A stretch of DNA of 64,000 nucleotides, taken from contig JAQWJE010000016.1 in assembly GCA_029248525.1 (NCBI GenBank), forward strand, positions 1 to 64,000, read 5' to 3'. Source of the stretch: Candidatus Binatia bacterium (GTDB lineage: Bacteria; Desulfobacterota; Binatia; UBA12015). How positions within the stretch are numbered: the stretch's first letter is position 1; each line of letters begins with the position of its first letter. Shown in pieces: positions 1 through 9,168 of this stretch. Position numbers and translations under genes: made by a program. The notes below the pieces were generated by a model. The model was not told the origin of the DNA. It made no database searches and worked only from the letters and a program-made list of their open reading frames with translations.

Positions 1-1
1 G

Positions 2-610
2 AGCAGTTCACTGGAATACGGGCCCCAATCGCACCCGCTGACCGAGTCCAGCCCGCTTGAGCCCATCACCTTCCGCGGCATGACGAAAGCGGCGGCGACG
101 CTGGCTTGCCTCCAGGCGGCTCGCACCGATGGGGTACCGGTCGTTTGCCTGCGTGTGTTTTCGATCTACGGCGCATGGGAGTCTGGACATCGACTCGTAC
201 CGATCGCCATACGAGCGGCCCAAAACGATCTGACGATGCGAATCACTCGGTCGGGCTTCCGTCGCGACCTGATTCATATCGATGACGTCTTGCGTGCCAT
301 TGTCTTGGCGGCGGAGACCCACGGGGGCCTCGGTGAGGCAATCAACATTGGTACCGGCAGGCAGACCTCGAACGAAAAGGTAATCGAAGCGGTCGAAGCG
401 GTGACTGATCGCAAGATCCGCATTCAGCCCGGAGAGTATCCGGCGAGCCCCTCGGACACCGGGCACTGGTCTGCCGACATTTCGAAGGCAGAGCAGCTGT
501 TGGGGTGGCGACCCGAAGTCTCTTTGGCCGAGGGACTGCGCAGGACCGCAATCTGGTTCAGGAACAACGAACATCTCTACCGGGAAACATCCGATGGAAC
601 CCATCCTTGA
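2..610 (+). CDS. NAD-dependent epimerase/dehydratase (extended SDR), 3' part
   Basis: This is the C-terminal 202 residues of an extended short-chain dehydrogenase; the reading frame is open to the left edge, so the Rossmann glycine motif lies outside the window. Visible family features are the SSSLEYG segment at the start, the active-site helix RGMTKAAATL, the RVFSIYG loop, RRDLIHIDDVLRAI and NIGTGRQTSNEKVI, all typical of nucleotide-sugar epimerases and dehydratases. In the usual YxxxK catalytic pair the Lys is present, but the residue four positions upstream is Arg, not Tyr. The stop lies 14 nt inside the following glycosyltransferase gene, so the two are probably co-transcribed and serve surface glycan synthesis. 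The exact substrate cannot be read from this fragment. Confidence 0.85.
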   Translation, partial: SSSLEYGPQSHPLTESSPLEPITFRGMTKAAATLACLQAARTDGVPVVCLRVFSIYGAWESGHRLVPIAIRAAQNDLTMRITRSGFRRDLIHIDDVLRAIVLAAETHGGLGEAINIGTGRQTSNEKVIEAVEAVTDRKIRIQPGEYPASPSDTGHWSADISKAEQLLGWRPEVSLAEGLRRTAIWFRNNEHLYRETSDGTHP

Positions 611-1331
611 GCGAAGCGATACGGCGCTCGACCTGAGCGTCATCCTTCCGGTCTACCGCAACGCCTTTACCTTGCGGGAGATCCATGAGCGCATCGCTGG
701 TGTGTGCCTCCCCAAAGGCGTCCGCTATGAGATCCTCTACGTGAATGATGCCTGCCCCGAGGGCTCCGGTTCCGTGCTCTCGGAGCTGGAGCGGGGATAC
801 CCCGAGATTCGCGTGGTATCTCTGGCGCAAAATGGCGGGCAGCAGCGGGCGATTCTCGCCGGCCTCAAGCAATGTCGGGGCAATCGGGCAGTGGTGATGG
901 ATGCGGACCTGCAGGACCCGCCCGAGGCGATTCCTGCACTACTTAACCACCTCGGCGACGGGGTTTCGGCCGTCTTTGCGGGTCGACAGGGGCGCTATGA
1001 ATCCCCTGCGCGCCTGATGACATCGCGCGTTTTCAAGACGCTCCTCCACCTGCTGTGCGGCGCACCGAAGGATGCTGGGGCATTCGTGCTGATGGACCGG
1101 CGCATGATCGATCGTGTGCTCGCCATGGACGCATCGAGCCCGTTTCTCGTGGCGATGATCGCATGCTCCGGACTTCCAGTGCGCTCCATCCCCGTGGAGC
1201 GTGCGGAGCGACCCGATGGTCAATCCGCCTATGTCGGAGGCATGCGACTCCAAGTAGCGCTCTCAGCTCTGTGGTGGGTACTTCGCTGGCGAACAGGCTT
1301 TGTCCGCACGGAGCCCGACCACCTCAGCTGA
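594..1331 (+). CDS. family 2 glycosyltransferase (dolichyl-phosphate-sugar synthase type)
   Basis: A 245-residue GT-A glycosyltransferase. It opens with the nucleotide-binding strand LSVILPVYRN (about residues 14-23), continues with EILYVNDACPEG and the QNGGQQRAILAG segment, and has the metal-binding DADLQDPPE motif near residue 101, a pattern shared with ArnC/DPM1-like enzymes that move a sugar onto a polyprenyl phosphate. It lacks the two C-terminal transmembrane helices of ArnC/GtrB, so it should be soluble or peripheral. The start overlaps the end of the epimerase gene by 17 nt, which implies translational coupling and a shared glycan pathway. Family assignment is firm; donor and acceptor are unknown. 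Confidence 0.87.
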   Translation: MEPILERSDTALDLSVILPVYRNAFTLREIHERIAGVCLPKGVRYEILYVNDACPEGSGSVLSELERGYPEIRVVSLAQNGGQQRAILAGLKQCRGNRAVVMDADLQDPPEAIPALLNHLGDGVSAVFAGRQGRYESPARLMTSRVFKTLLHLLCGAPKDAGAFVLMDRRMIDRVLAMDASSPFLVAMIACSGLPVRSIPVERAERPDGQSAYVGGMRLQVALSALWWVLRWRTGFVRTEPDHLS

Positions 1332-1401
1332 AGCTGCCGACCGGCCCATCCACTGTCCAAGCTGCAGGGGCAGGTATCGACACTTCAAAATGAAAATTGG
1401 C

Positions 1402-2556
1402 TCACAGGCTGTTTTTGTGGTCCCCCGGCGAAGCAGAAAGGAGATCTGCACCGAACGACGACGGCCATTTCAGGATCGGTTCCCCCTGACGCCCCCGGAT
1501 TGCCTCACGAAACAGAACCGGCATCCCGACCAAGGCAACCAAACCTGAGGTCACCCATGCACGAATCCAGCCTTCATATGTGAGGGATGACGGTTCCGCG
1601 AGGACATAGAAGCTGAGCAGGAGCACGGCCGGGCTTTGCGCGAGCAGGTAGGCCCAAGCCTGAAGGCCCGTGCGGTGCACGTCGCCGGCCACGACGAGCA
1701 ACTTGCGGGAACCGGTCGTCTCCGCACTGCCGCGGGGACGGAAGATCCAGGGGTTCCCGGGCTCGATTGCGTGGAGGAACCTCAGAGCACGATCGCGGGC
1801 GCCTCCACGAGAACAACAAACCTCCATCGAAGCAGGCGGCGACAGGAGTAACAGATACGAAGCTGCGCCGGCCCAAAGAAAGATCTGGTAGTCGAACCCG
1901 GTCCAGGCGAGAATTCCGCAGTGCAGGCTCAAGCCGAGCATTGCGGCCACCGCGTAGCGCCCCCGCAGGATGGCCGCGGCAACTCCCAGCTCAAGAAAGA
2001 TGGTGACGATTCCGAGTAGCCATGGGACGTGAACCTCCCAGCCAAGCTGGACCAGAAGCGTCTGGGCGGGACTTTTCTGGGCAAGCGGGTAGTTGGAGAG
2101 GAAAGAACCATTCCACCAGGAGGCGGCCAGCGCCTTGTTGAACCCGGCGCCCAGATACAGGATCACGATCTGGAGTTTCAGAAAGAGCGCCCCTCGCTCG
2201 GAGCGGTAAAGGGCAAGCAAGAAGAGCAGGCACGCCAAAAAGAGCTTGGTGTGAGCAAAGAGTGCCATATTGTCGATGTCCACAACGAGTTGGACGAGCC
2301 CGAGCAGGAAGCATCCGAAGCGCAAGCCCACGTTGAAGACGATGCAGGCTGCCGAGAGCAACACGGCGACCTGCATGACGTCGAAATAGACGGCATCGGG
2401 AACCTCCAACAGGAATTCGAAGAGCGGAACCCCCCTACGTGGTCGAACCAGATATCCCTTCAAAAACGCAACCAAGAGCAGGATCTTGGCAACGATAACT
2501 GCATGGCGAGGCAGCACCGGGTGCGAGACTTCCAGCGGATTGAAGCGTCGGATCAA
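1402..2556 (-). CDS. multi-pass membrane protein, HTTM (vitamin K-dependent carboxylase)-like
   Basis: About 384 residues with many hydrophobic helices. The segment around VILYLGAGFNKA followed by a WWNG step resembles the HTTM domain found in bacterial relatives of vitamin K-dependent gamma-carboxylase, whose members usually carry an x-Y-x-AG-x-NK helix. The chosen start is a TTG overlapping the TGA of the upstream gene (TTGA) with a GGAG about 8 nt upstream; a GTG at 2571 is the alternative. The open frame continues further upstream, but that part is antisense-type low-quality sequence overlapping the 125-residue gene. No catalytic residue can be assigned, so an enzymatic function is not claimed. 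It probably acts together with the membrane-anchored protein encoded just before it. Confidence 0.6.
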   Translation of the reverse strand: MIRRFNPLEVSHPVLPRHAVIVAKILLLVAFLKGYLVRPRRGVPLFEFLLEVPDAVYFDVMQVAVLLSAACIVFNVGLRFGCFLLGLVQLVVDIDNMALFAHTKLFLACLLFLLALYRSERGALFLKLQIVILYLGAGFNKALAASWWNGSFLSNYPLAQKSPAQTLLVQLGWEVHVPWLLGIVTIFLELGVAAAILRGRYAVAAMLGLSLHCGILAWTGFDYQIFLWAGAASYLLLLSPPASMEVCCSRGGARDRALRFLHAIEPGNPWIFRPRGSAETTGSRKLLVVAGDVHRTGLQAWAYLLAQSPAVLLLSFYVLAEPSSLTYEGWIRAWVTSGLVALVGMPVLFREAIRGRQGEPILKWPSSFGADLLSASPGDHKNSL

Positions 2557-2930
2557 TCTTCCGTCTCCCACCGCCAGGTCCGGAACGGCCCGCCGTCGGT
2601 CGAGATCGTCGCTGTGACTCTCATATCGGAAGACCTTTCGCGTTCGTCCCGTATGCGAAGGACTGCGATGAGGTCTTCCGCAGGTTCGTACCGCCGACCG
2701 CCTGACCGCAATCCGTAGCGCTCGAAGATTTCGCGCGGAGTCAGTTGCCGACCATCCTTTTCGACACGCAGGCGGTATTGGATGATCGTATCGTGAGGCG
2801 CCCAACTCCAGAACGATTCGCGACTGAAACGGCCTTCGACGATTCCTGCCAATTGCGCACTGACCAAAAGCGCCGCAAGAATTTCGCCCAGAGGCCAAGT
2901 CTTTCGTGTCACGCCTCCGGGTATAGCCAC
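2553..2930 (-). CDS. small single-span membrane protein, unknown function
   Basis: About 125 residues from a GTG start that has a GGGAAGGG ribosome site about 6 nt upstream. A hydrophobic helix (LGEILAALLVSAQLAGIVEG, residues about 13-32) is followed by a roughly 90-residue hydrophilic domain with many charged residues and the end WRWETED. The topology suggests one N-terminal anchor with the rest in the periplasm. Its stop overlaps the start of the HTTM-like gene, so the two are translationally coupled, which is the best clue to function: an accessory subunit of that membrane protein. I do not recognise a family. Confidence 0.6.
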   Translation of the reverse strand: MAIPGGVTRKTWPLGEILAALLVSAQLAGIVEGRFSRESFWSWAPHDTIIQYRLRVEKDGRQLTPREIFERYGLRSGGRRYEPAEDLIAVLRIRDERERSSDMRVTATISTDGGPFRTWRWETED

Positions 2931-3032
2931 CCATGCCCTTCCCGCCAAGGGCGAGATACGTCCCCGGTGGCAGAGTGGGGATGGACGAATACAGCGCCAT
3001 CGAGACAAAAAGGGCCTTCATGCTCTCTGAGC

Positions 3033-3044
3033 GCCGCTAGCGGC
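3033..3044. repeat. 12-nt perfect palindrome between divergent genes
   Basis: GCCGCTAGCGGC is a perfect palindrome in the region between the minus-strand membrane gene pair (starting at 2930) and the plus-strand lipoprotein remnant (starting near 3118). It could be an operator or a small hairpin; nothing else in the sequence decides between these. Confidence 0.35.
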
Positions 3045-3117
3045 CTGCTGACCATGGGGGCTGACGCGGCGTTCGTGCGTCTGCAAACCAAAGCAGACTT
3101 TGAGGGAACTCCTCGAA

Positions 3118-3555
3118 TGAAACTAGCCACCTGTCTGCTGCTATCATGTTCTTTGCCGCTTCCTGCGGCGACTCGGACCCCAGCGAACGGGAGCTGATCT
3201 TTGTCCAGACATCAGACGGAGCGATACTCTCCGACTCCACGTTGATCCTCACGGGCATAAACCCGCAGACCGGCTGGTTTACCGATCGCCCCTATCGCGA
3301 GGCAGGGCAGATCCCGACCGAGGAGTTTCTGACGCTTTGGAATGCAGGCGAAAACTCGTTTGCCGACGAACCGCCGAACACCGACTTCACTTGTATGATC
3401 GATGGCGGAGTCCTGAATTACGTTATCGAGCTGACTCAGCCTTCATGCAATAGCGTAGATCGAACGTTCCGATACGAGGTTCGGCAAATCGACATAGCAT
3501 CGAGAGCTTTGATACTTCCACTGATCCGAGCTGCGGCGTGGGTGTGGTGGTCTAG
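3118..3555 (+). pseudogene. frameshifted lipoprotein of the 'TDRP...FLxxW...DPPN' spondin-like family
   Basis: The middle frame (from about 3146) encodes a body with GWFTDRPYREAG, EEFLTLWNAGENSF and EPPNTDF, the signature of a small secreted-protein family found across bacteria. The N-terminus is split. An ATG at 3118 opens MKLATCLLL in another frame, and joining it by one indel near 3140-3147 to MFFAASCGDSD restores a lipoprotein signal with the modified Cys. The C-terminus is also split: the body frame runs on into antisense sequence, whereas the next frame gives SIESFDTSTDPSCGVGVVV and stops at 3553-3555, exactly at the end of the convergent gene. Two indels are therefore inferred; they could be real decay or sequencing errors. 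Confidence 0.6.
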
Positions 3556-4475
3556 GGGGTTTTGCGCGGGTCGGCCAGGCCATAGCGGGTCGTCCCGTCG
3601 GGGTCGCTTGCACAGATCTCGTAGCCTCTGGCGACGCGGGGCGTATCGGCGGCAAAGGCTACGGCCACCTTGTTGGTCGCGTTGCGGGCGATATCCAGCA
3701 CCAATTCGACCCGTGCTGCCGGCTCGAAGTACCTATGGACTCCCTCGATTGTTTCGGGCCGGAGTCGGCCAGGCCGTGCCAGAATTTCGTCGACCAACGC
3801 AAGAGCGGCTTTCTGCATGGGGTCCGCTGCGGTCAAGTTGCCGCTCATGGCGTCGTCGAGCAGAGGGTCGGGCGCGCCGGCCTCGAGCGCCGGCAAGTAG
3901 CGGATCGATTGGCAGAGACGGCATTGGTGATAGCCCGCTCCGCGCAGGCGGATCATCTCGGTCAGAACGGGGTCCAGTGCCTCCAGTTGCGGTACCGCGG
4001 CGATCCACTGGCTGAATGCGTCGTCGAGAGCGGGGGCCGCTCCGAGCGACCGGTCCCGTTGCGGCTCTTCGCTTGTGCCGAAAATGGCATCGAGCGCGAA
4101 CCGGACTCTCGGGACGATGTCGGCAACGTAGAAAATCTGCACCAGAGCGATCGAGCCATTGCCGAATGTGCTGAGGAACTCCTGCCGTTGTTCGTCATGG
4201 ATCCGGGTGACGTCAAAGCTCATCTGCTCGGCAAATCGTAGGCCGGTTGCGGTGGCCGCGTCCTCGGCGAACTCCTCTGCAGGGGCATATGGAACGGGCG
4301 CTAGGTTGTGTCCGGCTGCGATCCGACGCACGGCTTCGGCTGCCAGCGGCAACTGTCCTGCTTTCTGCGCGGCATCCCAGATCGCGTTTTCCAGTTGGTC
4401 GAGTGCCGCGGCTGCCTCCGGGGCGAACCTCGACAGAGCTTCTCTGCCGTGCATGTTCGTCAGTTCCTTTCGCAA
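3552..4475 (-). CDS. carboxymuconolactone decarboxylase / AhpD-like family protein
   Basis: 307 residues, all-helical by appearance. The key feature is GYHQCRLCQSIR (about residues 180-191), a CxxC redox-type motif on a helix as in AhpD and related CMD-family alkylhydroperoxidase-like proteins. The downstream LLDDAMSGNL and LVDEILARPG segments also fit the family. The protein is longer than single-domain AhpD (about 180 residues), with an extra N-terminal helical half, as in two-domain CMD proteins. Two starts are possible (4475 or the internal Met at 4454). It follows the RND outer-membrane factor gene by 56 nt on the same strand and may be the last gene of that operon. Its TAG stop lies in the same CTAG that ends the convergent lipoprotein remnant. 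Confidence 0.72.
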   Translation of the reverse strand: MRKELTNMHGREALSRFAPEAAAALDQLENAIWDAAQKAGQLPLAAEAVRRIAAGHNLAPVPYAPAEEFAEDAATATGLRFAEQMSFDVTRIHDEQRQEFLSTFGNGSIALVQIFYVADIVPRVRFALDAIFGTSEEPQRDRSLGAAPALDDAFSQWIAAVPQLEALDPVLTEMIRLRGAGYHQCRLCQSIRYLPALEAGAPDPLLDDAMSGNLTAADPMQKAALALVDEILARPGRLRPETIEGVHRYFEPAARVELVLDIARNATNKVAVAFAADTPRVARGYEICASDPDGTTRYGLADPRKTP

Positions 4476-4531
4476 ACGATGGGCATTGTTCGCCGCTGTG
4501 GCATCCGGCCGGCACTTGGCTGGGCAGGCGC

Positions 4532-6010
4532 TCAGTCGCTTATGACAGCAGCCGGCGTGGGCTTTGGCGATGCTTCCGTTCCGACCGCCGGCGTGGGTGA
4601 CGGTTTCGGCAGCTCCCAGGCCTCGGTGGTCTGCAGCTCCCAGCCGCCGCCAAGGGCGCGGTAGAGTTGGGCTATGACGGTGAGTTGCTGGGTGCGGGTG
4701 CGGGCCAGATTGATCTGCGCGGGGAAGAGTTCTTGTTGCGCGTCGATCACTTCGAAATAGTTGGCAAGCCCGATTTCGTAGCGCAGGAAAGAGAGATCGA
4801 CGGCATTCTCAAGCGCTCGAACGCTTCTTTCTCGTTCTTCGCGCTGCGCGCGGAGACTGTATTGGATGGTGAGGAGGTTGGAGACCTCGGCAAAGGCTTC
4901 CAGAACAGCCTGCTCGAAGACGGCGACCTCTACCTCCCACGCGGCCACCTGTGCCTGATACTGGCGATAGTTCAAGCCGCCCGTAAAGATCGGACCGGAT
5001 AGCGCGGCCGCGATATTCCAGACGCCAGGGGTGCCATTGAGCATATCGGAGAGGTCCGTGGACGCAGATCCGTAGAGGCTGGAGAGTCCGATTCGTGGAA
5101 AGAAGTTGGCAACCGAAACGCCCACAGACGCATTCGCCGAGATCATGCGATCCTCGGCCTGCTTGAGATCCGGACGTCGTTGCAGCAGCTCCGACGGGAT
5201 CCCGGCGGGTATTTCGGGGACCGTCTTCTGATCGGCGAGTGGTTTCCCTCGGGTGATTTCCGCCGGGTTTTGGCCGAGCAGGACGTTGAGGACATTTTCG
5301 GCCACGACGATCTGGGCATCGAGACTGGGCACCAGGCTGGCGACATCTGCAAGCGCGGCCTCGGCTCGTGCGACCGCGAGTTCGGAGCCGACGCCACCTT
5401 CATATCGCTGCTGGAACAGGTCGAGGGATTTCTGGAAGGCGAGGACCGTCTCTTCGGCAATGGCTTTCTCGCGGTCCAGCTTGAGGAGTTGGAAATAAGC
5501 TTCCGCCACCCCGCTGACCAGCGAGAGCAGTATGCCTCGCTGGGCCTCCTCGGCAGCCCAGAATTGTGCCTCGGCCGCCTCGGAAGAACGTCGGATCCGG
5601 CCCCAGAGGTCGATTTCCCAGGCGAGGTTGAAAGCACCGGTAAACAAATTGTAGGTCTGCGGTTGGCCCCCGGGACGGAAGGGCGCTCTTTGGCGGGAGA
5701 AATCCCCCGAGTAGCCAACTTGCGGCAGCAATTGGGATCGTGCCACACCGATGAAGGCCCGGGACTGCTCGACGCGTGCGGCCGCGGCTCGGAGGTTGAG
5801 ATTCTCGCGGATCGCCCGGTTGACCAGTTTCTGAAGTTCCGGGTCCTCGAAGACTTTCCACCAGGGGAGGTCGGCGAGCGAAGCTCCCTTTTCCACCGGC
5901 ACATCGACGCGAAAGCTCTCGGGTTCGTGGATGTCGGGCGCCTTGTAATCGGGTCCGACAGGACAGCCAACACAGAGCAGCGCGATGGCGAGGGCGATCA
6001 AGCGGTTCAT
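4532..6010 (-). CDS. RND efflux outer-membrane lipoprotein (NodT/OprM family)
   Basis: 492 residues. The start MNRLIALAIALLCVGC is a lipoprotein signal with the modified Cys at 16. GPDYKAPD directly after it and PWWKVFEDPELQKLV are hallmarks of the NodT/OprM family. Two repeats of the outer-membrane efflux domain follow, with long coiled-coil segments and the RRPDLKQAEDRMISANA helix. It would form the trimeric outer-membrane channel of the tripartite pump. Its ATG overlaps the TGA of the pump gene (ATGA), which puts adaptor, pump and channel in one operon. The C-terminus carries a Pro/Thr-rich tail of about 25 residues. Confidence 0.95.
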   Translation of the reverse strand: MNRLIALAIALLCVGCPVGPDYKAPDIHEPESFRVDVPVEKGASLADLPWWKVFEDPELQKLVNRAIRENLNLRAAAARVEQSRAFIGVARSQLLPQVGYSGDFSRQRAPFRPGGQPQTYNLFTGAFNLAWEIDLWGRIRRSSEAAEAQFWAAEEAQRGILLSLVSGVAEAYFQLLKLDREKAIAEETVLAFQKSLDLFQQRYEGGVGSELAVARAEAALADVASLVPSLDAQIVVAENVLNVLLGQNPAEITRGKPLADQKTVPEIPAGIPSELLQRRPDLKQAEDRMISANASVGVSVANFFPRIGLSSLYGSASTDLSDMLNGTPGVWNIAAALSGPIFTGGLNYRQYQAQVAAWEVEVAVFEQAVLEAFAEVSNLLTIQYSLRAQREERERSVRALENAVDLSFLRYEIGLANYFEVIDAQQELFPAQINLARTRTQQLTVIAQLYRALGGGWELQTTEAWELPKPSPTPAVGTEASPKPTPAAVISD

Positions 6011-9000
6011 GGCTTTGCCTCCCCACCGCTGGACGGCAGGCCTTGGTTCCTTGCCTCACGACGCTCCCGCCAGGATTCGACGACATAAAACGACACCGGC
6101 ACAAGGAAGATGCCGATCAGGCTCGAGGCGAGCATCCCGCTCATCACCGCGGTGCCCAGTATATGACGAGCTTCCGCGCCTGATCCGGTGGCCAGCACCA
6201 GTGGCATGACGCCTAGAATGAAGGAGAAAGCGGTCATCATGATCGGCCGCAGCCGCAGCCGTGCTCCGTCGAGTGCGGCCTTTTCGACGGTCTCTCCGGC
6301 TGCGAGTTTATCCCGCGCGAATTCCACGATGAGGATTGCGTTTTTGGCGGACATCCCGACCAGCAGGACCAATCCAATCTGGGCATAGACGTCATTCACA
6401 AGCATGCGTGCCAGCAATCCGACGAAGGCGCCGAAAATTGCGATCGGTGTCGCCAACAGCACGCTGATCGGAAGAGCCCAGCTTTCGTAGAGGGCGGCGA
6501 GAATCAGGAAAACCGCAAGCAGCGAGAGTCCAAAGACCACAACTGGCGAGACCCCTTCGGCCGCGACCTTCTCCTGATAGGACATGCCCATATAGCCGTA
6601 GCCCATGGTGGGCGGCATGGACTGCTCGAAGACCTCTTCGAAAGCCGCCATGCCTTGTCCGGAGCTATACCAGGGCCAGAGCATTCCGTTGATCTGTGCG
6701 GCGCGATGCCCGTTGAAGCGAAGTGTGAACTCCGGACCGAAGCTGCGTTCCATGGTGACAAAGGTCTCCAGAGGAACCATTTCGGCGTTGGAATTCCGCA
6801 CGTAGAAGTTGCTGATATCGCTCGGCTTGGTCCGGTACTCGCCCTCGGCTTGCAGGTAGACCTGCCATGTTCGCCCAAAGCGGTTGAAATAGTTCACAAA
6901 CGAGCCACCCATGAAGGCCTGAAGCGTCTGGTAGACATCCTTGAGTGCGACACCCTGCTTCAGCACCTTGTCTCGGTCGACCCTTGCGAAATACTGCGGC
7001 GTATCGGGTATGAAGGTCGTGGAGACCCGGAAGAATTCTGGTCTCTTCTCAAGTTCCTTGATGAACTTGTCCGTATTGGCGGCAAGTTCCTCGACACTTC
7101 CACCGGCGATATCTTCGAGAACGAATGTCACACCGCCCGACGTGCCAATGCCGGGAATGGCCGGAGGGGAGAAGGAAACGACCTTGGCCTCGGGGATTTT
7201 GCGCGCGAATTGCTGGTTGAGCTTGCGCGCGATTACCTTTGCCTCGAGTCCCTTCGGATCGCGGACGTCCCATGGCTCCAGCGTGATAAACAAGAACGCG
7301 GAGTAGGTGGTGTTCACCTGACTGAGCATGCTGAAGCCGACAATGGTGTTGTAGCCCTCGATCCCATCGGTCTCGGCAAGGATTTTCTCGACCAGTTGGC
7401 TGACTTCGTCGGTCCGCTCCATGGAAGCTGCGTCCGGCAGTTGAATATTCGCAAAGAGATAACCCTGATCTTCTTCCGGCACGAATCCCGTGGGAAGCCG
7501 CGATCCGAGGAAGAGACCGATCCCGCCGAGAATGGCGAGAAAGAGCATCGCGAACTTGGCTTTGTGAATGAGAAATTCGGACCACGAAACGTAGCCATCG
7601 GTCGCACGATCGAAGGTTTTATTGAACCACGCGAAAAACCGCCCGGCTGGGCCTCGCATCGGCTTGCGGGGGCGGAGCAACATCGCGGAGAGGGCCGGGC
7701 TGAGGGTAAGTGCGTTAAAGGAGGAAATCAGCACGGAGACGGCGATGGTCACCGCGAATTGCTGGTAGAGCCTGCCGGTAATACCCGGAATGAAAGCGGT
7801 CGGAACGAAAACAGCAATCAGGATCAATGTCGTGCCGACGATGGGTGCCGTGACTTCCGACATTGCCTTGAGCGTGGCGTCGCGTGGCTCGAGACCACCT
7901 TCGATATTCTTTTCGACAGCTTCGACCACGACGATGGCATCGTCCACGACGATGCCGATCGCGAGCACAAGTCCCAACAGAGATAGAGTGTTGATCGTAA
8001 AGCCGAGCAGCGGGAAAATTGCGAAAGTACCGACAAGGGCCACCGGAACTGCCAGCAATGGAATCAGTGTCGCTCGCCAGCCCTGGAGAAAGATGAAGAC
8101 AACGAAAATGACCAGCGCCAGCGCCTCAACCAGCGTGATGACAATTTCCTTCATCCCCTCGCGAACGGCCTGGGTTGTATCGAGAGAGATCTTGTAGTCC
8201 AGATCGGCCGGGAAGCGCGTCTTCAATTGCTCCATGAGCGCGGTTGCCTGATCCATGGTGTCAATCGCATTCGAACCGGGGTCCTGATAAATCGCCACGA
8301 TGGCCGCCGGCTTTCCGTCAAGCCGCCCGATCACGGAGTAGTTCTGGGCGCCGAGTTGAATTCGCGCGACATCCTTCAGGGTGACGAGCGATCCGTCCGG
8401 ATTCGCGCGGATGATGACATCGCCGAATTCTTCAGGCGTCTTCAACCGGCCTTGGGCACGAACCGTATAGGTGAATTGCTGCCCGGCAGGAATGGGTTCG
8501 GCACCGATCTGCCCCGCGGGGTTCACGGCATTCTGCTGTTGCAGAGCGTCCATGATCTCGGGGATGGTGATTTTCATCTGGGCGAGTTTGTCGGGCTCGA
8601 CCCAAAAGCGCATTGCGTATTGCCCGGAACCGAAGATGTTCACCTGGCCGACGCCCGAGACCCGGGTCATCGGGTCGTTGATATTGATGTAGGCGTAGTT
8701 GGCGAGGAATTCGGCGTCGTAGGTTTCGTTCGGCGAATAGACCGAGAAAAGCGCCAGAGGGCTGGTCGTGGACTTCTTGATGGTGACGCCAAGTTCCTTG
8801 ACCTGCGTCGGGAGTTGAGACTCCGCCTGCTGGTAACGCATCTGGGTCAGGATCTGGTCGGTGTTGGCGTCGGTGCCAACCTCGAAGTTTACACGCAGGG
8901 TACCGATGCCATTGCTCGCATTGGTCGAGTACATATAGAGCATGCCGTCGACGCCGCTCATCTGCTGTTCGATCGGCGTGGAAACGGCTTCCTCGACGGT

Positions 9001-9165
9001 CAGCGCGTCGGCCCCGACGTAGGTTGCGGTGAGCTGGATTTCGGGCGGCGCAATATCCGGGAATTGAGCGATCGGAAGACCGGCCAGCGAAACGACCCCG
9101 AGGAGCGTCATCAAGATCGAAATCACCATCGAAACGATGGGTCGATCGATGAAAAAACGCGACAT
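6007..9165 (-). CDS. RND multidrug efflux pump, HAE1 family (AcrB/MexB-like)
   Basis: 1052 residues, the usual size for hydrophobe/amphiphile efflux RND proteins. It begins with MSRFFIDRPIVSMVISI (first membrane helix and the FIxRPI signature). The proton-relay pair is visible as IVVDDAIVVVEAVE in TM4, and GMSAKNAILIVEFARD is the conserved TM10-11 segment. Two large periplasmic loops separate TM1/2 and TM7/8. It should be the trimeric inner-membrane proton antiporter. It starts 3 nt after the adaptor stop and overlaps the outer-membrane factor start by 4 nt. Substrates cannot be told from sequence; drugs, solvents and bile-like compounds are typical for the family. Confidence 0.96.
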   Translation of the reverse strand: MSRFFIDRPIVSMVISILMTLLGVVSLAGLPIAQFPDIAPPEIQLTATYVGADALTVEEAVSTPIEQQMSGVDGMLYMYSTNASNGIGTLRVNFEVGTDANTDQILTQMRYQQAESQLPTQVKELGVTIKKSTTSPLALFSVYSPNETYDAEFLANYAYININDPMTRVSGVGQVNIFGSGQYAMRFWVEPDKLAQMKITIPEIMDALQQQNAVNPAGQIGAEPIPAGQQFTYTVRAQGRLKTPEEFGDVIIRANPDGSLVTLKDVARIQLGAQNYSVIGRLDGKPAAIVAIYQDPGSNAIDTMDQATALMEQLKTRFPADLDYKISLDTTQAVREGMKEIVITLVEALALVIFVVFIFLQGWRATLIPLLAVPVALVGTFAIFPLLGFTINTLSLLGLVLAIGIVVDDAIVVVEAVEKNIEGGLEPRDATLKAMSEVTAPIVGTTLILIAVFVPTAFIPGITGRLYQQFAVTIAVSVLISSFNALTLSPALSAMLLRPRKPMRGPAGRFFAWFNKTFDRATDGYVSWSEFLIHKAKFAMLFLAILGGIGLFLGSRLPTGFVPEEDQGYLFANIQLPDAASMERTDEVSQLVEKILAETDGIEGYNTIVGFSMLSQVNTTYSAFLFITLEPWDVRDPKGLEAKVIARKLNQQFARKIPEAKVVSFSPPAIPGIGTSGGVTFVLEDIAGGSVEELAANTDKFIKELEKRPEFFRVSTTFIPDTPQYFARVDRDKVLKQGVALKDVYQTLQAFMGGSFVNYFNRFGRTWQVYLQAEGEYRTKPSDISNFYVRNSNAEMVPLETFVTMERSFGPEFTLRFNGHRAAQINGMLWPWYSSGQGMAAFEEVFEQSMPPTMGYGYMGMSYQEKVAAEGVSPVVVFGLSLLAVFLILAALYESWALPISVLLATPIAIFGAFVGLLARMLVNDVYAQIGLVLLVGMSAKNAILIVEFARDKLAAGETVEKAALDGARLRLRPIMMTAFSFILGVMPLVLATGSGAEARHILGTAVMSGMLASSLIGIFLVPVSFYVVESWRERREARNQGLPSSGGEAKP

Positions 9166-9168
9166 GAC

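Noticed and set aside
3146-4015. A 289-residue plus-strand protein running to 4015
   Set aside because: Beyond about 3500 it is antisense to the CMD-family gene and becomes Arg/Gly-rich filler; the family-like part ends earlier.
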